Assembly: GCA_007116195.1 (NCBI GenBank)
Contig: SKIX01000067.1
Location: 1-8,623 of the forward strand
DNA length: 8,623 nucleotides
Direction: 5' to 3'
Source of the DNA: Marinospirillum sp.
GTDB lineage: Bacteria > Pseudomonadota > Gammaproteobacteria > Pseudomonadales > Halomonadaceae
Shown: positions 1 through 6,837 of the stretch, piece by piece
Position numbering within the stretch: position 1 is the first letter of the stretch
How the letters are laid out: every line of letters starts with the position of its first letter
Translations under genes and position numbers: made by a program
The notes under the pieces: generated by a model
What the model saw: only the letters and a program-made list of their open reading frames with translations
Databases searched by the model: none
Told to the model about the DNA's origin: nothing

Positions 1-2597
1 ACCAGGTAAACAATCACGAGTGCCATGATGAAAATCAGCTCGATGGCGGCTGAGCTGGTGCGATACTCGCGTGACTCACCTTTGTAGTCAATGACCGCAT
101 ACTCAGGTAGCAAGTCAGCAGCTAGGTTGTCCAGATAGTCGAGTGCCTGGCCTAACGAGTAGCCTTCTGCCAAGGAGGCAGACAGGGTAATAGCGCGGTT
201 GCGGTTATAATGAGGTAGCCTGGATGCTTCGCCGACTTCTTCAAAAGTGACCAGGTTGTCCAGGCGAATTAGCTCATTGCTTGTGTTGGAGCGAACCAAG
301 AGTTTGCCTAGGTCTTCAATTTCTTCCAGCGCTTCAGGCTGGCCGACTAGCCAAACATCATATTCACGCCCTCGCTCTTCAAAGCGGGTGACTGAGCGGC
401 CACTTAGCATGACCTCCAGGGTTTCACCCAGTCGCTGAGCTGAAACACCGAGCTGTGCCGCACGTTCTCGGTCAATTTTGGCTCTTAGCTGGGGTTGGGT
501 TTGGCTAAAGTCGATATCCATATCCACCAAGCCTGGGTTAGCTTCTGCAGCCTCACGCAGTAGACGTGTCCACTCAAGAATTTCTTCGTAATCACTGCCA
601 CCGACGACAAATTCAACGGGAGTGCCGCCACTGCCACCCAGGGGGGAGCGAACCCGAGGAAAAATAGTGACATCAGGCAGGTCGGCGACCTGGCGGCGAA
701 TTTCTTGTAGTAGATCGAAGGCTGAGTCGGGCCTTTCCTTCCAGGGTTTCAGGCTTAAAATCAAAAAGCCGGAGTTATCCCCTTGGGTAGAAAAGCCAGG
801 AGAACGCAAGGTGATATTATTCAGGTTAGGCCCATCTAAAAGCGGCATTAAGCGCTCCTCGACTTCACGCATGGACTCGTTCATACGCTCGGCACTGGCG
901 CCTTCCTGACCGCGAACAAACACAAACACCGAGCCGATATCCTCCTGCGGCGCAAAAGCACGTGGTAGTTGAGTGAATCCCCAGCTGGTGCCTGCCAGAG
1001 CGGCTGTGAGCAGTAGTAGGGCAAGCCAACGTTGTTTCAAGCTAAAACCAAGTAGTTGCTGATAGCCTTTTTCCAGCTTGCTTAAGCCCTGGTTGATCCA
1101 CTGTTTGCGCTCACTGCGGCTATGAGGGCGTAACAGCTTGGAGCAGAGTACTGGTGAAAGGGTGAGTGCAATCAAACTGGAAAAGGCGACCGCTGTTGCT
1201 AGAGTTAGTGCATACTCACGGAAAAACTGCCCAACGGTGCCTTCCAAAAAGATGATCGGGACAAAAGTGGCAATAAGTACTGTGGTGGTGGCTATCACCG
1301 CAAAGCCAACTTCACGAATACCAACCCAGGCAGCCAGTAAAGGGGGCTTGCCTTCATCCAGGTGGCGGTGAATGTTTTCTAAGACAACGATGGCATCATC
1401 AACGACTAGCCCAATTGCTAGAACCAGTGCCAGCAGCGTCATCAGGTTGATCGAAAAGCCAAACAGGTAAATGCCAATAAAGGCAGCAATCAGAGCAACA
1501 GGGACAGTGACAGCGGGAATCAGGGTGGCTCTAGCGCTTCCGAGGAAGATAAAGATCACCAAGACAACCAGGGTCATTGCAAGGCCGAGGGTTAAGTAAA
1601 CTTCATCAATCGCACTCTGGATGAAAAGAGAAGCGTCATAGGTCGTGCCTAAATCGGCTCCTTCTGGCAAAAAAGGCCGGAAAGCGTCTAGCTCGGCTCT
1701 AACAGCGGCAACAACTTCAAGGGGGTTGGCGGTTGAAACAGGTTCGATCGCTAAGCCAACAACATTACGACCATTAGAACGAAACAGTTGGTTGGTGTTG
1801 CGAGCACCCGTTTTAATTTCAGCCACATCACCCAGGCGTATGCTCATGTGGCCTTGCTGTTTGATAATCAGGCGCTGAAAATCTTCAGGACTATTGTAAT
1901 CGCGGTTGACTTGAATTTGCAGTGTGCGCTGGGGGCCTTCGAGTTGGCCGCCTCGCACATCAATATTCTCTTCACGCAGAGCGCTGATAATGTCACTGGC
2001 GGTCAGGTTGCGAGCATTGAGCTCTTCTGGCAGCAGCTCAACTCGCATTACATAGTCCTGAGCACCCAATAGCAGCACATTGCTGACGCCACTGACGAGG
2101 GTAAGCCTTTCTCTGAGGGTGCGCTCAGCATAGTCAGTGAGTTCAAGGGTGCTCATTTCAGTGCTGCCAAGAATGATATAAAGAATGGCGTCGGCAACTG
2201 CGCGGCGTTTGACTACTCTGGGCGTATCCACATCATCAGGTAGAGCGCGGGTTACTCGGGCCACGGCTTCGCGAACATCATTGGCAGCTGCATCCAGGTC
2301 GCGCGACTCGCTAAAGGTAATGACGATGCGTGACACCCCCCGAGCAGAGTTGGATTCAATAAACTCTATACCTTCAATGCCTGCTAACTGATCTTCAATA
2401 GGATCAGTGACCTGTAGTTCGACAACCTGGGGTGAGGCACCATCAAAATTGCTGATAACGGTTACCTGGGGGTTGGTGGTATCTGGGTATTGGCGTAGTG
2501 GCAGGTTTTGCCAGGCGATCAGGCCAAAGACTAAAAGCAGCAGGCTAATAACCAGAGCAAACACAGGTCTGCGTATCGCTGTTTCTGCTAGCCTCAC
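1..2597 (-). CDS. RND-family (HAE1) efflux transporter, inner-membrane subunit, C-terminus cut off by the window edge
   Basis: This is a proton-driven inner-membrane pump subunit that exports drugs or other amphiphiles through a tripartite complex. The frame is open for about 865 codons from the GTG at 2597 to the left edge; family members are usually about 1030 residues, so the last transmembrane helices, including the conserved TM10 Lys, are missing. Visible features are TM1 (about residues 11-29, after an RRP motif), a large periplasmic domain, then TM2-TM6 from about residue 340. The paired proton-relay aspartates of TM4 are at D400/D401 (GLVVDDAIVVLEN), matching AcrB D407/D408. The family motif FREYALTLATAVAFSS lies near residue 450 and FAPQED at 548-553, followed by the second periplasmic domain. 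The start is a GTG overlapping the adaptor stop by 4 nt, with AAGGAAG 7 nt upstream. The twin Asp and the adaptor partner point to HAE1 rather than heavy-metal pumps or SecDF; the substrate cannot be read from the sequence. Confidence 0.94.
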   Translation of the reverse strand, partial: MRLAETAIRRPVFALVISLLLLVFGLIAWQNLPLRQYPDTTNPQVTVISNFDGASPQVVELQVTDPIEDQLAGIEGIEFIESNSARGVSRIVITFSESRDLDAAANDVREAVARVTRALPDDVDTPRVVKRRAVADAILYIILGSTEMSTLELTDYAERTLRERLTLVSGVSNVLLLGAQDYVMRVELLPEELNARNLTASDIISALREENIDVRGGQLEGPQRTLQIQVNRDYNSPEDFQRLIIKQQGHMSIRLGDVAEIKTGARNTNQLFRSNGRNVVGLAIEPVSTANPLEVVAAVRAELDAFRPFLPEGADLGTTYDASLFIQSAIDEVYLTLGLAMTLVVLVIFIFLGSARATLIPAVTVPVALIAAFIGIYLFGFSINLMTLLALVLAIGLVVDDAIVVLENIHRHLDEGKPPLLAAWVGIREVGFAVIATTTVLIATFVPIIFLEGTVGQFFREYALTLATAVAFSSLIALTLSPVLCSKLLRPHSRSERKQWINQGLSKLEKGYQQLLGFSLKQRWLALLLLTAALAGTSWGFTQLPRAFAPQEDIGSVFVFVRGQEGASAERMNESMREVEERLMPLLDGPNLNNITLRSPGFSTQGDNSGFLILSLKPWKERPDSAFDLLQEIRRQVADLPDVTIFPRVRSPLGGSGGTPVEFVVGGSDYEEILEWTRLLREAAEANPGLVDMDIDFSQTQPQLRAKIDRERAAQLGVSAQRLGETLEVMLSGRSVTRFEERGREYDVWLVGQPEALEEIEDLGKLLVRSNTSNELIRLDNLVTFEEVGEASRLPHYNRNRAITLSASLAEGYSLGQALDYLDNLAADLLPEYAVIDYKGESREYRTSSAAIELIFIMALVIVYL

Positions 2598-3622
2598 GAA
2601 GCGTCTTCCTTGGTTGCAACGACACGTACCCGCATACCTTCACGTACCTTGACAACCCCCTGATCAATGACCTGGTCGCCAGGACTTAAACCCGAAGTGA
2701 TCTCAATTGCTCTGGCTCGGGTTAGGCCGATTTCAACCGGCTGTCTGCTGACCTGTTGATTTTCATCAACAATAAACACGAATTTTTCAGAGCCACTGTA
2801 GCTAAGGCTGCGTGCCGGTACCATTAGGGTTAAACGGGGTGAGGTTTGCAGCGTGATACTAGCCAGCATACCAGGGCGTAGCTGTAAGTCCGGGTTGGCT
2901 ATTAAACCTCTAGCCTGCAGGTTGAGAGTATTGGGGTCTAAACGGGTAGCAAGCGTGCTTAGCTCTCCTGTAAATTCCTGATCAGGCCAGGCACTGACGC
3001 GGGCTTTGAGAGTTTGCCCGGGTTGAGCGCGACTCAGGTGTCGTTCGGCTAGAGCAAACTCCACTCGCATTTGGCTTAGATCGTCCAGAGTGGTTAAAGT
3101 CTGACCTGAATCTAAAAGCATGCCGGTTGTTAAATCCTGGTTGCCGAGCATGCCGGAAAAAGGAGCAACCAGCCGGTAGCGATCCACTTCTGCTTGGGCG
3201 GCAAGAACCTGGGCTTGAGCATTATCGACAGCGGCTTGCTGTTGTGCCAGTTGATCGGCAGAAATAACTTGTCGTGCTTTGAGTTGTTGGTCTCGCAGCA
3301 GCTGGCGCTCGGCCTCTCGTAAAGTGACCTGCGCCTGTAATAAGCGTGCTTGTGGCTCGCGGTCATCAAGCTGTACCAGTAGTTGGCCGGCCTGAACCAG
3401 AGCACCATCTTCCAGGTGATGTTCAACCACCCGACCCGTAACCTGGGTACGAATTTCAGTTGAGTTGCGGGCTTCTAGTCTACCCGTCGCATAGAGGTGT
3501 TCACTGAGATAGGTTGTTTCAGCTTGAGCAAGGGTAACGGCAACGCCCTGAGCAAGAGCACTGGTTGTGAATAACCAGCTTAAGCAGAAAAAAAGACAAA
3601 AGCGCAGGGTAAAGACTTTCAT
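2594..3622 (-). CDS. RND efflux periplasmic adaptor (membrane fusion protein, HlyD/AcrA type)
   Basis: This 342-residue protein bridges the RND pump and an outer-membrane channel across the periplasm. A Sec signal peptide spans residues 1-24, with predicted cleavage after SALA. The two cysteines (9, 13) sit inside the hydrophobic core without a lipobox, so it is probably not a lipoprotein. The two halves of the barrel-sandwich (lipoyl) domain are near 50-88 and 150-180. They flank a short coiled-coil hairpin (about 89-148) rich in Gln and Ala. At the hairpin tip R110, L114 and S121 reproduce the R-x3-L-x6-S spacing known in AcrA (R128, L132, S139) for TolC docking. A beta-barrel (about 185-260) and a membrane-proximal domain (about 265-335) follow. 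The start ATG has only a weak ribosome site (CAGAGC), but it places the signal peptide correctly. The gene lies 75 bp downstream of the c-di-GMP gene and overlaps the transporter by 4 nt. Confidence 0.93.
   Translation of the reverse strand: MKVFTLRFCLFFCLSWLFTTSALAQGVAVTLAQAETTYLSEHLYATGRLEARNSTEIRTQVTGRVVEHHLEDGALVQAGQLLVQLDDREPQARLLQAQVTLREAERQLLRDQQLKARQVISADQLAQQQAAVDNAQAQVLAAQAEVDRYRLVAPFSGMLGNQDLTTGMLLDSGQTLTTLDDLSQMRVEFALAERHLSRAQPGQTLKARVSAWPDQEFTGELSTLATRLDPNTLNLQARGLIANPDLQLRPGMLASITLQTSPRLTLMVPARSLSYSGSEKFVFIVDENQQVSRQPVEIGLTRARAIEITSGLSPGDQVIDQGVVKVREGMRVRVVATKEDAS
2605..2611 (-). promoter_or_regulatory. Shine-Dalgarno site that fixes the GTG start of the RND transporter
   Basis: On the minus strand AAGGAAG lies 7 nt before the GTG at 2597-2595, inside the last codons of the adaptor gene. 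The GTGA overlap (start GTG, stop TGA) together with this site indicates translational coupling of the two subunits. No ATG is available at the equivalent N-terminal position, and the protein from this GTG begins as RND proteins normally do, a few residues before TM1. Confidence 0.7.
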
Positions 3623-3697
3623 GAAAAGCTCTGAGTTGTGCAGGTGGTCGGGTTTATTCTGTCAGCATACCGGTCATAAAGTTCCAGCAATCCCTTC
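3623..3697 (-). other. Gap between the c-di-GMP gene and the pump genes, no terminator seen
   Basis: These 75 bp separate the TAG stop of the GGDEF-EAL gene from the adaptor ATG. I see no GC-rich hairpin followed by a T-run in the direction of transcription, so read-through from the upstream gene is possible. A poor sigma70-like pair (TTGCTG and TATGCT, 15 nt apart) is present but not convincing. Whether the pump genes have their own promoter is undecided. Confidence 0.5.
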
Positions 3698-6565
3698 CTA
3701 GGCACTTAATTCTAACTGCTCACTGGGTAGGGGGCGACCGTGCAGGTAACCCTGGATGCTATTGCAGCCGTTATCCGTCAAGAAGGCTTGTTGTTCAAGT
3801 GTTTCTACGCCTTCCGCTAACACCTCTAGCTCAAGGCTTTTGCCGAGACCTATAATCGCTAAAATTATGGCTTCATCCTTGGGATTTTTACCTATATCTC
3901 GCACAAAGCTGCGATCAATTTTTAGGCGATCCAAAGGCATGTATTTTAAGCGATCGAAGGATGAGTAGCCGGTGCCAAAGTCATCTAAAGCCAGGCGGTA
4001 GCCTGCCAAGCGCAAAGATTTCAACTGCTTGAAGGCAAAGTCTGGATCTTGGTGAAGAAGGGTTTCGGTTATTTCCAGTTCCAGTTGATAGCGGTTAAGT
4101 CCATAGGCATCAACCAGAATATTGAGTTGATCGATAAAGTCAGCCTGCAAGAGCTGTTGCGGAGAAATATTAACGGCAACGCAAGGCGCTTGGATACCTT
4201 CATCTTGCCAGTCTGAAATTTGGCGGCAAACCTGGTCAATGATCTGCCAGCCCAGAGGAACGATGAGCTGGGTTTCTTCAGCTAAAGGAATAAAATGATC
4301 AGGCGGTATTTTACCCTGAGTAGGGTGCTCCCAGCGTACCAGGGCCTCCAGGCCGCATAGTTGCATGGTATTTAGCTGATGCTGAGGTTGATAGTGCAGG
4401 GTTATTTGTGGAGTATTGATGGCAAGGCGAAGGTCTTGCTCTAGCTCAAAGTTTTTTCGGGTTAGAGTTGTTTGCGAGGCTTGGTAAATTTCATAACGAT
4501 TTTTACCTAGAAGCTTAGCCTGGTGTAATGCAGTATCGGCATTGCGGATTAAGGTATTAGTATCTTGATTTGACTGTTCACTAAAGCTAATACCAGCGCT
4601 GGCGGTGATTTGTAAATGCATACCTGCGGCATGCAGAGGTTGAGCGGTTACATCTAAAAGGCGCTGGGCCAGAGCCTGGGTGGCTTCGGTCGTTTGGCTA
4701 GGTTTTAAGCGCTGGAGCAGAATAAACTCATCTCCACCCATACGGTAGAGCTCAGCTACTCCATCAAACTCTTGCATCCAGCGGGCAGCAAGCTCAATTA
4801 ACAAGCTGTCACCCGTCAAATGGCCGAGGCTGTCATTAATAAGTTTGAATCGGTCCAAGCCTATAAACATCAAAGCCAGGTGCTGATGACCAGGCTGTTG
4901 AAAAAATCTGTCTAGCTCTTGTTCTAAACGCAGGCGATTAGGTAGCCCAGTCAGAGGGTCATGCTCAGCTTGAAATGCCAGGTTGCGCGTTTGCTCTTTC
5001 ACACGATGAGCGAGCGTAGTCTCGCGGTTGTGCATCCCTAAAATGACCCCGGTAATCAAGGCGCTGATAATGACTAAAAGGCTTTGAAACTGGAGCACGT
5101 TGGCACCGGGTGTTAAGGCCTTGTAGGTTTGCCCCGCTTGAATATCAAAGTGCCACTCCTGCTGTGCAAAATCAAAGCTAAAGCTTTTTTGGTAGAGTGG
5201 GGTGAAGCCTTGGTGCTTTATTGTGTTGGTATAGAAAGGTTCTTCGGCACCCTCTTCTCGAATGCTAACCAGCACACCTTCTAGGCCACTGAGTGCGAGA
5301 GCTGCATCAATAATGCGATTAACTGTAAATACGCCTGCCATAAAGCCAGCGAGCTGTTTTTCAGTGCTTAATAGTTGGCTGCGTTGATCCAGACTATTTA
5401 AATAAACAGGCTGGAGTATAAGTAGTCCTGGCTCGTCTGGTGCCTGAGTTAAGTTAAGAATTTGCGTGGCAACAGGTCGGCCGGTCTCTTGTGATTGGAT
5501 AACCCAGCGGCGGCGATCTTCAAGCGACAAAAGATTGAAACCTAGGGCAGCCGTATTTTCGGCAAAGGGTTCAACAAACTGAACCGGGATCAGGGGATCT
5601 TCTGGTTGGGGTGATTCGCCATAAACAGCATACTCAGGGTAATCAAGCAGCTGGCGTGTTGTTTGATTAAAAGCCTCGCGCTCTTGGGCGCTAATGATAG
5701 GGTCCCAGGAATAGGCTAAAACGGAAGGGTTGCGGTTCAAAATTTCAGCGGTTGCTTGATGAAAGTCTTCTGGCCCCATGCCATGAGCATGAACAAAGCG
5801 GCTTTCTAGCTTGCCTAAATCGGCCAGATTTTGTTGGTAAAGGCGGTTCATATTGGCATGTAAAATATCCACGTCGCGCTCAAAGTGGCGTTCGACTTGG
5901 GCATCAACCTGCATTAGATAGACTTGGTTAGCGGCAAGCACAACCAACAGGGTGCCAGTAAACAAGGTCATGAGCCGACGCTGCAAATTGCGTAAAATGC
6001 CTTCGGCTTGAGGTTGAAGAACAGCAAGCAACAAGGGGGTAACAAGGAGTACACCAAAGGTATCGCCAAGCCACCAGGTTAGCCAGTCAGCCGCCAAGCC
6101 TGTACTTCCAGCTTGCGGCGAAAGCAGATGAATTGCTAGGGTGCCCAGGCTCGCGCTCACTAGGGTTGAAGAAAAGCCAACATAAAAGATAAACCGAAAA
6201 ACGCGCTTTTCACCACGTGCAATCAGTGGATGACCCGTTTTGTGCTTAACTAACCAGGTGGCCAGTAATGCTTGTAAATAGATTCCAGTGGCAATGATAA
6301 AAGCTGCCAAAAAGATAGAAGAAGTGATTAGTGACGGATTCCAACTCGCTGGTAGCAGCAGATTAAAACTAAAACTGCCTAACCAGACGCCGGGTAGGCA
6401 GCGAAACCCAAAGTGAATGCCAGCAGCTAAAGCAATACCTGCGGGTATCCAGAGTGGCAGGATTTGATCGTGATAACCCGTTTGGCTAACAAGGGCTCCG
6501 GCCAGTAAATAGATACCGGCTAGTAATAAGATGCCACCGAGGTTATGTTGATTCCACTTAACCAA
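3698..6565 (-). CDS. Membrane sensor c-di-GMP protein, MASE1-CHASE-GGDEF-EAL, probable phosphodiesterase
   Basis: This 955-residue inner-membrane protein turns over cyclic di-GMP. The order is a MASE1-like membrane sensor with about seven helices (residues 9-219; motifs PLWIPAGIAL at 37-46 and WWLGDTFGVLLVTPLLL at 164-180), a periplasmic CHASE domain (about 221-490; ALGFNLLSLEDRRR at 340-353), one more helix (492-511), GGDEF (about 530-695) and EAL (about 738-945). Basic loops at 118-124 and 192-197 fit a cytoplasmic N-terminus. The EAL site looks complete: E740 of EAL, N799, E831, E834, D861/D862, K882, E918 and Q938, with loop DDFGTGYSS intact. GGDEF is literally present (610-614), and N577 and D586 of the GTP pocket are kept. 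However, the first metal-binding Asp (PleD D327) is G569, and no RxxD inhibitory site precedes the motif. I therefore infer phosphodiesterase activity with a weak or regulatory GGDEF. The start is TTG: an in-frame TAA lies four codons upstream and AGAGGA precedes it. Confidence 0.95.
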   Translation of the reverse strand: MVKWNQHNLGGILLLAGIYLLAGALVSQTGYHDQILPLWIPAGIALAAGIHFGFRCLPGVWLGSFSFNLLLPASWNPSLITSSIFLAAFIIATGIYLQALLATWLVKHKTGHPLIARGEKRVFRFIFYVGFSSTLVSASLGTLAIHLLSPQAGSTGLAADWLTWWLGDTFGVLLVTPLLLAVLQPQAEGILRNLQRRLMTLFTGTLLVVLAANQVYLMQVDAQVERHFERDVDILHANMNRLYQQNLADLGKLESRFVHAHGMGPEDFHQATAEILNRNPSVLAYSWDPIISAQEREAFNQTTRQLLDYPEYAVYGESPQPEDPLIPVQFVEPFAENTAALGFNLLSLEDRRRWVIQSQETGRPVATQILNLTQAPDEPGLLILQPVYLNSLDQRSQLLSTEKQLAGFMAGVFTVNRIIDAALALSGLEGVLVSIREEGAEEPFYTNTIKHQGFTPLYQKSFSFDFAQQEWHFDIQAGQTYKALTPGANVLQFQSLLVIISALITGVILGMHNRETTLAHRVKEQTRNLAFQAEHDPLTGLPNRLRLEQELDRFFQQPGHQHLALMFIGLDRFKLINDSLGHLTGDSLLIELAARWMQEFDGVAELYRMGGDEFILLQRLKPSQTTEATQALAQRLLDVTAQPLHAAGMHLQITASAGISFSEQSNQDTNTLIRNADTALHQAKLLGKNRYEIYQASQTTLTRKNFELEQDLRLAINTPQITLHYQPQHQLNTMQLCGLEALVRWEHPTQGKIPPDHFIPLAEETQLIVPLGWQIIDQVCRQISDWQDEGIQAPCVAVNISPQQLLQADFIDQLNILVDAYGLNRYQLELEITETLLHQDPDFAFKQLKSLRLAGYRLALDDFGTGYSSFDRLKYMPLDRLKIDRSFVRDIGKNPKDEAIILAIIGLGKSLELEVLAEGVETLEQQAFLTDNGCNSIQGYLHGRPLPSEQLELSA

Positions 6566-6571
6566 ACTGCT

Positions 6572-6577
6572 TCCTCT
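6572..6577 (-). promoter_or_regulatory. Strong ribosome binding site for the TTG-started GGDEF-EAL gene
   Basis: AGAGGA on the minus strand ends 6 nt before the TTG at 6565-6563. An in-frame TAA at 6580-6578 rules out any start further upstream, and the next in-frame ATG (residue 199) would remove most of the MASE1 region. The TTG is therefore the only sensible start. Confidence 0.75.
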
Positions 6578-6627
6578 TTAAGTAGAGTTCAGCCTAGATA
6601 CTAATGACGAATCAAGACTAACGCTTT

Positions 6628-6646
6628 CTCTGGACTTATTCCAGAG
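6628..6646. promoter_or_regulatory. Perfect 7-bp dyad, possible operator or RNA hairpin
   Basis: CTCTGGA-N5-TCCAGAG is a perfect inverted repeat in the divergent control region, 63 bp from the GGDEF-EAL start and 192 bp from the deaD start. No T-run follows on either strand, so it is not a terminator. It could be a dimeric regulator site, and it overlaps a weak candidate -35 for deaD. It could also be a hairpin in a leader RNA. It does not match the LexA, Fur or CRP consensus as I know them. Confidence 0.4.
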
Positions 6647-6658
6647 CCAGCATAAAAG
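6631..6658 (+). promoter_or_regulatory. Weak candidate sigma70 promoter toward deaD
   Basis: TGGACT (4 of 6 to TTGACA) and TAAAAG (4 of 6 to TATAAT) are 16 bp apart. If used, transcription would begin about 170 nt before deaD, giving the kind of long leader that cold-shock mRNAs often have. The match is modest and other weak pairs exist nearby, so this is only a candidate. Confidence 0.22.
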
Positions 6659-6690
6659 TTTGCAAGGTTGCTAGCTTGTATACGGGTAGC

Positions 6691-6837
6691 GTGTTAAACT
6701 TAAGATTCAACTTCAACACATAGCTGCCAGCTAGGTCAGCCTAATGTGTTCCCTGCATCAGGCAGACGTTGCCCTTTCTTGATTGTGTATCGGGCCCGCG
6801 CCCGCCTCTGCGTTTATCTGTAACTTAGGTACAATTG
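6691..6837 (+). other. Probable deaD leader with several small hairpins
   Basis: This stretch upstream of deaD has no credible reading frame but holds several short inverted repeats. They are TAGCT-GCC-AGCTA (6721-6733), TAGG-TCAG-CCTA (6732-6743), GGCA-GACGT-TGCC (6761-6773) and the GC-rich CGGGC-CCGC-GCCCG (6791-6804). The first two share bases, so they cannot both form. Leaders of cold-shock helicase mRNAs are often long and structured, and this one could be regulatory. Stems of 4-5 bp are also common by chance. No known riboswitch or cold-box consensus is recognised. Confidence 0.35.
6827..6830 (+). promoter_or_regulatory. Ribosome binding site of deaD, favours ATG at 6838 over TTG at 6835
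   Basis: AGGT lies 7 nt before the ATG at 6838 but only 4 nt before the in-frame TTG at 6835. The spacing and the better codon favour the ATG, giving a protein beginning MSNDASLPAF. Confidence 0.55.

Noticed and set aside
247..2652. Several open frames of 60-95 codons on the plus strand across this stretch
   Set aside because: They lie opposite the RND gene, whose minus-strand frame is continuous with clear family motifs. Their translations are Ser/Arg/Thr-rich shadows with no recognisable domain.
3130..3426. 98-codon minus-strand frame inside the adaptor gene
   Set aside because: It is an out-of-frame shadow of the adaptor coiled-coil hairpin region, whose true frame has a signal peptide and family motifs.
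3640..3695. Sigma70-like promoter for the pump genes in the gap
   Set aside because: The best pair (TTGCTG, TATGCT) has a 15-bp spacer and poor matches, which is too weak to list as a promoter.
6835..6837. TTG three bases upstream of the deaD ATG as the true start
   Set aside because: The ribosome site AGGT is only 4 nt from the TTG but 7 nt from the ATG, and ATG is the stronger start codon. The difference is one residue.
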